Shown one piece after another: positions 60,421 through 64,000 of a stretch of DNA of 64,000 nt; position 1 is the first letter of the stretch; each line of letters begins with the position of its first letter. The stretch is taken from positions 24,823 through 88,822 of the forward strand of contig JASEER010000004.1 in NCBI GenBank assembly GCA_030019475.1. Direction: 5' to 3'. The translations under genes and the position numbers were made by a program. A model generated the notes under the pieces. That model had not been told where the DNA came from. It saw only the letters and a list, made by a program, of their open reading frames with translations, and searched no databases. Source of the stretch: Thermoanaerobacterales bacterium. GTDB lineage: Bacteria > Bacillota > Desulfotomaculia > Desulfotomaculales > JASEER01.

Positions 60421-61470
60421 CTACCTCTGATACAGAGCCTTGTTGCGGTTGTGCTCCTCCAGGGTACGCGCAAAAGCGTGGCTGCCGTTCGGCTTGGCCA
60501 CGTAATAAAGATAGGGGGTCCGGGCCGGGTTCACGGCGGCGGCAAGAGAGGCGGCGCCCGGATTGGCGATTGGCCCGGGCGGAAGGCCGGTAATGCGGTA
60601 AGTATTGTAAGGGGAATCAACCTTGAGGTCGTCCAGCGTAACCTGATAGGCGGCGGTGCGGCCGAGGGCATACAGTACCGTGGCATCTACCTGCAGGGGC
60701 ATTCCGAGGCGCAGGCGGTTATGCAACACCCCGGAGATAAGCCGTCGCTCATCATCCCGCCGGGCCTCCCTTTCAATCAGGGAGGCGAGTATTACGGCCT
60801 GATGGAGATCCAGGCCGACTCGCTCGGCGCCCGCGGCCAGGTCCAGCCGCTCACTCTCAGCCGCGAAGCGGGCGAGCATACAGTCTATGATGCGGTGGGG
60901 GCCCAGGTCTCGCGTGACGGCGTAAGTATCGGGGAAGAGGTAGCCCTCGAGGCGGCGCGGCCCCTGAGGCAGCGCCTGCAGGAACGGGTGGGAGAAGCGG
61001 CCCGTGGCGACCTCGTCCAGGAAGGCCTTGGGGTCCACCAGGCCTTCCTTCCCCAGGATGGCGGCGATCTGGGCGGTGTTGTACCCTTCGGGGACGGTAA
61101 AGCGCTGCGTGGCCTGGCGACCAAGAAACAGCCGCTCAACAATGGCCGGCGTTGAAAGGGCGGGCGAAAGTTCATACTCACCGGACTTAAGCCCGGACTC
61201 GAAGCCCTTGTAACGGACGAAGGCGCGAAACGCCAGGTCACTGCGGACCAACCCCTCCTCACGCAACAGGGAGGCAATCTCGGCCGCGGTGCTCCTGGCG
61301 GGGATACTAAGCCTCCGGCTGGCGGCGTCCGGCGGCCCCACAGGACTCAGGATAAACACAGCGTAGAAACCAAAAATGCCTGTCACAATAAGGAACAGGC
61401 CGAAAAAGAACAGCAACCGGTCCAGAACGCTTGTACGACGGCGCCGAAGGGTGCGCGGAGCCTTCCCCAA
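60421..61470 (-). CDS. mltG: Endolytic transglycosylase MltG
   Basis: 349 residues. N-terminal membrane segment (about 18-40), a LysM-like part (SIPARSTAAEIASLLREEGLV) and the YceG/MltG catalytic domain: LEGYLFPDTYAV, VILASLIEREARRDDERRLISGVLHNRL (catalytic Glu), MPLQVDATVLYALG, YNTYRITGLPPGPIANPG. It cuts nascent glycan strands. TTG at 61470 follows GGGGTGG. First gene after the promoter at 61505-61534. Confidence 0.94.
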   Translation of the reverse strand: MGKAPRTLRRRRTSVLDRLLFFFGLFLIVTGIFGFYAVFILSPVGPPDAASRRLSIPARSTAAEIASLLREEGLVRSDLAFRAFVRYKGFESGLKSGEYELSPALSTPAIVERLFLGRQATQRFTVPEGYNTAQIAAILGKEGLVDPKAFLDEVATGRFSHPFLQALPQGPRRLEGYLFPDTYAVTRDLGPHRIIDCMLARFAAESERLDLAAGAERVGLDLHQAVILASLIEREARRDDERRLISGVLHNRLRLGMPLQVDATVLYALGRTAAYQVTLDDLKVDSPYNTYRITGLPPGPIANPGAASLAAAVNPARTPYLYYVAKPNGSHAFARTLEEHNRNKALYQR

Positions 61471-61504
61471 GGAGGCCACCCCTTAACGGTTGGTAGATGG
61501 CCCC

Positions 61505-61534
61505 ATTATAGCATCGCTCTCGGGGCAGCTACAA
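61505..61534 (-). promoter_or_regulatory. Promoter of mltG
   Basis: Minus strand TTGTAG (61534-61529), 18-base spacer, TATAAT (61510-61505), in the gap between the GTPase gene and mltG. Confidence 0.7.
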
Positions 61535-61565
61535 CCTTCCTTCGACGCTTCTCGCGGACCGCACT

Positions 61566-62303
61566 TCACTCCTCGTGGGCAGCAAGGGCGCCGGTGGCAG
61601 TGTCAATAAGCAATAACGGCTCGGCAAAGCGCTTTACGACTTCATCCACGACCAGATCCAGGTGGACTCCCTGCGTGGCCACAACGGGAATGATAGGCTT
61701 GTGGCGGAAAAAGCGCTGCAGGAGTTTTACCGTGGTCGAAGAGACACTCCGAGGAGTGTCGTCTATCTTGGTTACCACGATGATATCGGCCTCGTCGAGC
61801 AGGATGTTTCCGGGTTCCATCAGGATCTCGTTCTTTATGTTGGCCGGAACGGTGCTCACCAGGATGTCGGCCAGTTGCCGGGTTTCCAGAGACTTGTACC
61901 CGTCGTTGATGCCCACGGCCTCGATCAGCACCAGGTCCGGCAGGGTCGACACCGGCGGGATGTCCTTCTGGGAAAGGTATCCCAGTTCGAGGACCGACCG
62001 CACCTTGTTCAAGTCATCGAGAGCCTTGCGGGCGTTCAGGATAAGCTGGTTCTTTTCCTTGATCTGGTTCACGGACTGCCGTACGACACGTTCTATGTCC
62101 TCGGCTACGTCACGGCCGGGTTCGGGGATGGCGATGGTTATGTAATTGGGGTCGATCCCTTTGTGAAAGTAAGGCTTCTCGTCCTGAACCCCGGAGCCGA
62201 TCGCCAGCGGCTGGTAGCCCCGCGCCCGGAGAGCCCGGTAAATCTCGCCCAAGACGGTCGATTTACCGGAGTCGTTTCGCCCGGCGACAACCACCTTCTT
62301 CAA
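61566..62303 (-). CDS. SIMIBI-type P-loop GTPase of unknown role
   Basis: About 245 residues. VVVAGRNDSGKSTVLGEIYRALRARG (Walker A), LPDLVLIEAVGIN (position and form of the HypB/UreG/CobW switch region, IE.VG.N) and ADIIVVTKIDDTP (TKID in place of NKxD). This combination resembles metallocentre or cofactor-insertion GTPases (HypB, UreG, CobW, MeaB), but there is no His-rich segment or CxCC motif, and no metalloenzyme gene is next to it. TTG start after GGGGGTG (a GTG three codons before overlaps it). It lies between the VanW gene and mltG. Confidence 0.72.
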   Translation of the reverse strand: MKKVVVAGRNDSGKSTVLGEIYRALRARGYQPLAIGSGVQDEKPYFHKGIDPNYITIAIPEPGRDVAEDIERVVRQSVNQIKEKNQLILNARKALDDLNKVRSVLELGYLSQKDIPPVSTLPDLVLIEAVGINDGYKSLETRQLADILVSTVPANIKNEILMEPGNILLDEADIIVVTKIDDTPRSVSSTTVKLLQRFFRHKPIIPVVATQGVHLDLVVDEVVKRFAEPLLLIDTATGALAAHEE

Positions 62304-62358
62304 CAGCGGCACCCCCTCGTCGGATCTAATAATCTATATGGGTGCCGGCGTGATATTA

Positions 62359-63804
62359 TTATTGATTCAGCGGCGGCAAGGGCGGCAGTTCCGGAGCCGT
62401 TTCACCGGTTGCCGGCACGTCCGCCCCGGGTTTTGGCGTAATAGTCACCGGCGCAGGTTTCGTCCCGACGGCGATGATGCGGTTCAGAGGGCGGTAATGG
62501 CTTGACGGAAGGGGCTCCTTGACCACGCTCCCGTCGTTCTGCCAGACCCACCTTTCGGCCCTTGCCTTGTATCCTTTCAGGCCCTTCTGCTTGACAACCT
62601 CCTCTCCGGCGTTCAGGTTAGGGTCTTCTTCCCGTATCACCTTCGGCTCTATCGTCTCGGTGACCCAACTGTGCACCTCGACCCGCCTCTGGCGGGCGGT
62701 GTCCCCGAAGATCTTGAAGGTGAGGCGGCCCCTGCCCATGGACTGCTTAATAAAGACATAGCACCCCGTGTTATTCCTGAACTTAAAATCCACCGCCCCG
62801 TAAACCACCGTGGCGTCCCGGCCGATCGGAACGTAACTGATGGGCAGGGAGTGATTGGCCCGTTCGACGATCTCCAGGTTCGCCAGGAGTACGGCGTTGT
62901 AGAGCGTTGACGAGACCTGACAGACACCGCCTCCCATGCCGTCTTCAAACTGGTTATCGATAATGATGGGCGCTTCCCGATAACCCGCGGTGCTGTCCCG
63001 CGGACCGACGATGGCGTTAAAGGATACGACCTCGCCCGGCGGTACGAGAAGATTGTCCATCGCCGCCGCCGCCACACTGATGTTGTAAGACCGGTTCACG
63101 AGGGACGGATCGAAGCTCGTTGTGTAGCTGGCCAGAAGACCGGTCAGGCCCATGGCCTCGATATCCTCGGCCGTATGTTCGGGTTGAACCCTGCGCACGG
63201 GAAGGGGAATGGGATGGGGGTAGGTCCAGCTGAGGGAACCCAGGACGTCCTGATAGAGGCGGTCCGTATCGATGACCCGCCCACCCTCGCCGGGGACGAT
63301 CACGACCCGGTCATCGGCGGTAATCCGGAAGCCGGCGTCACGAGGCTGCCGCACGAGATCCCCGGCCAGTTGCTCCGTCACGAACGCCAGCCGCGCCCTG
63401 TCCACGGCCGCCCTGAGGGGGATGCTGCCCCCGTCACGCGCCAGGCGCCGCCTCTCAAGCCACTGGCGGACAAAAAAGCCATCCCGGCCGGCTATTAGGG
63501 CCTCGTCCGCCATGGCTTCGGCATCCAGGGTGAACCCCAGTTCCGCCAGGGTGACAGTCCACTTCCTGCCGTCAAGGGTGAACTCCACCTCGCGGCCGCG
63601 CAGCTCCTTCTCGAGCGCCAGCAGGCGGGCCACGGCTTCATCCCTTGTCAGCCCGCCCAGGTCCAGCCCCAGAACGGATACCCCCGGGAAAATACGCTGG
63701 GCGGCACCCTGACCCGCCACCACCCCCCAAAAGAGGCTCGCTGCGAAAACAATACTCGTCAGTAAACCCAGCGCAAGACGGCGCAAGACATTAGGGCCGG
63801 CCAC
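62359..63804 (-). CDS. VanW-family protein with peptidoglycan-binding-like and G5 domains
   Basis: 481 residues. N-terminal membrane segment (about 8-30); two PG_binding_4-like units (from about 40: GVSVLGLDLGGLTRDEAVARLLALE...VTLAELGFTLD; and VVIVPGEGGRVID); VanW domain (GLLASYTTSFDPSLVNRSYNISVAAAAMDNLLVPPGEVVSFNAIVGPR, EDGMGGGVCQVSSTLYNAVLLANLEIVER); G5 domain (about 390-450, KVIREEDPNLNAGEEVVKQKGLKGYKARAERWV); then a Pro-rich tail. The YoaR/VanW family is associated with the cell wall; no activity is proven. GTG start with GGGAGGA upstream. Confidence 0.9.
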   Translation of the reverse strand: MAGPNVLRRLALGLLTSIVFAASLFWGVVAGQGAAQRIFPGVSVLGLDLGGLTRDEAVARLLALEKELRGREVEFTLDGRKWTVTLAELGFTLDAEAMADEALIAGRDGFFVRQWLERRRLARDGGSIPLRAAVDRARLAFVTEQLAGDLVRQPRDAGFRITADDRVVIVPGEGGRVIDTDRLYQDVLGSLSWTYPHPIPLPVRRVQPEHTAEDIEAMGLTGLLASYTTSFDPSLVNRSYNISVAAAAMDNLLVPPGEVVSFNAIVGPRDSTAGYREAPIIIDNQFEDGMGGGVCQVSSTLYNAVLLANLEIVERANHSLPISYVPIGRDATVVYGAVDFKFRNNTGCYVFIKQSMGRGRLTFKIFGDTARQRRVEVHSWVTETIEPKVIREEDPNLNAGEEVVKQKGLKGYKARAERWVWQNDGSVVKEPLPSSHYRPLNRIIAVGTKPAPVTITPKPGADVPATGETAPELPPLPPLNQ

Positions 63805-63833
63805 CTGTCTTCCTCCCCGACGCCCAGATGTGA

Positions 63834-63886
63834 ACCCCCGGCGTCATTACCAGATGCCCGCCGTTGAGGCGGGCGGCGCCGGGGGT
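63834..63886 (-). promoter_or_regulatory. Large nested hairpin in the VanW gene leader
   Basis: Outer arms ACCCCCGGCG/CGCCGGGGGT (10 bp, 63834-63843 with 63877-63886) enclose an inner hairpin GCCCGCC-gttga-GGCGGGC (63856-63874) with an asymmetric 12-base bulge. No T-tract on the minus strand. It lies 30 bases upstream of the VanW gene; an RNA regulatory structure or an untypical terminator of the DUF1292 gene. Confidence 0.5.
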
Positions 63887-63923
63887 CTGGAACTTCTCAT
63901 AGGTTCTAGGTTTGAGCCTCTGC

Positions 63924-64000
63924 CTAATGTTCTTTGGCAACCCTATCCTGCCACGCGTCGGCCACCTTTTCCCACTCTTCGTCCTCGACGTCGATCAGGA
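63924..64000 (-). CDS. DUF1292 family protein, C-terminal end only
   Basis: The last 25 codons read LIDVEDEEWEKVADAWQDRVAKEH then TAG. The ending with EVEDEEEWE.V...W is typical for DUF1292 (YrzB-like) proteins, which in Firmicutes lie beside ruvX/yqgF and upstream of mltG. Only the tail is visible; the gene enters from the right edge. Confidence 0.6.
   Translation of the reverse strand, partial: LIDVEDEEWEKVADAWQDRVAKEH

Overview
The window is about 62% GC and comes from a spore-forming, Gram-positive-type bacterium of the class Clostridia, most like the Desulfotomaculum/Pelotomaculum/Moorella group. The evidence is: spoIIM, dipicolinate synthase (dpaA/dpaB), ylmC/ymxH-type and yqhV-type genes; a Firmicute-style PyrR-controlled pyr operon; RNase J; the nusA-ylxRQ-infB and pnp-ylxY-mlpA clusters; and a selenocysteine tRNA. 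The group assignment is inference from gene content and order. It is ordinary chromosome with no insertion sequence, prophage or CRISPR array. About 80% of the genes read leftwards (- strand).

Layout. 1-2.1 kb: start of a probable addB, preceded by a compact Rad50/SbcC-like ATPase and a SbcD/Mre11-like nuclease. 2.2-4.4 kb: BON-domain protein, then an ECF sigma factor with its zinc-binding anti-sigma. 4.6-6.1 kb: an isolated isopropylmalate-dehydrogenase-family gene and a small unknown gene. 6.1-12.5 kb: DUF3866, spoIIM, a small membrane protein, xerD, deoB, pdp and a SAM hydrolase (DUF62) in one run. 12.7-16.1 kb: rqcH, two lipoproteins and a cupin. 16.1-26.8 kb: complete UMP biosynthesis operon pyrR-B-C-carA-carB-pyrK-D-F-E with two PyrR attenuators. 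26.8-31.2 kb: yqhV, an MFS transporter, comA, DUF441, rluD and lspA. 31.3 kb: selC. 31.7-32.7 kb: Pit phosphate transporter. 32.8-34.4 kb: RNase J with a leader of about 215 nt. 34.8-40.4 kb: dapB-dpaA-dpaB-asd-dapG-dapA, making lysine/diaminopimelate precursors and spore dipicolinate. 40.5-48.1 kb: two small genes, rpsO, pnp, ylxY, mlpA, dut, a membrane protein, ylmC, a SppA/ClpP-like serine protease and a 54-codon ORF. 48.2-56.7 kb: rimP-nusA-ylxR-ylxQ-infB-rbfA-nrnA-truB-ribF. 56.8-64 kb: copper chaperone, thioredoxin, FmdB-type protein, triple-HTH regulator, penicillin-binding protein, mltG, a SIMIBI-type GTPase, a VanW/G5 protein and the end of a DUF1292 gene.

The strongest unexpected signals are these. 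(1) Five conserved genes (ECF sigma, pyrR, rnj, dut, ylxR) have no acceptable ATG/GTG/TTG start but do have a CTG placed behind a Shine-Dalgarno sequence. (2) In the second pyr attenuator, the 3' arm of the terminator is also the pyrB ribosome-binding site, and the TTG start lies in the U-tract. (3) A two-gene small-protein cassette with its own promoter sits between ribF and rpsO. (4) A SAM hydrolase gene is translationally coupled to pyrimidine nucleoside phosphorylase. (5) Several mRNA hairpins occlude start regions. I did not identify a clear-cut new multi-gene defence or metabolic system. All starts below were chosen by eye from Shine-Dalgarno spacing and family N-termini.
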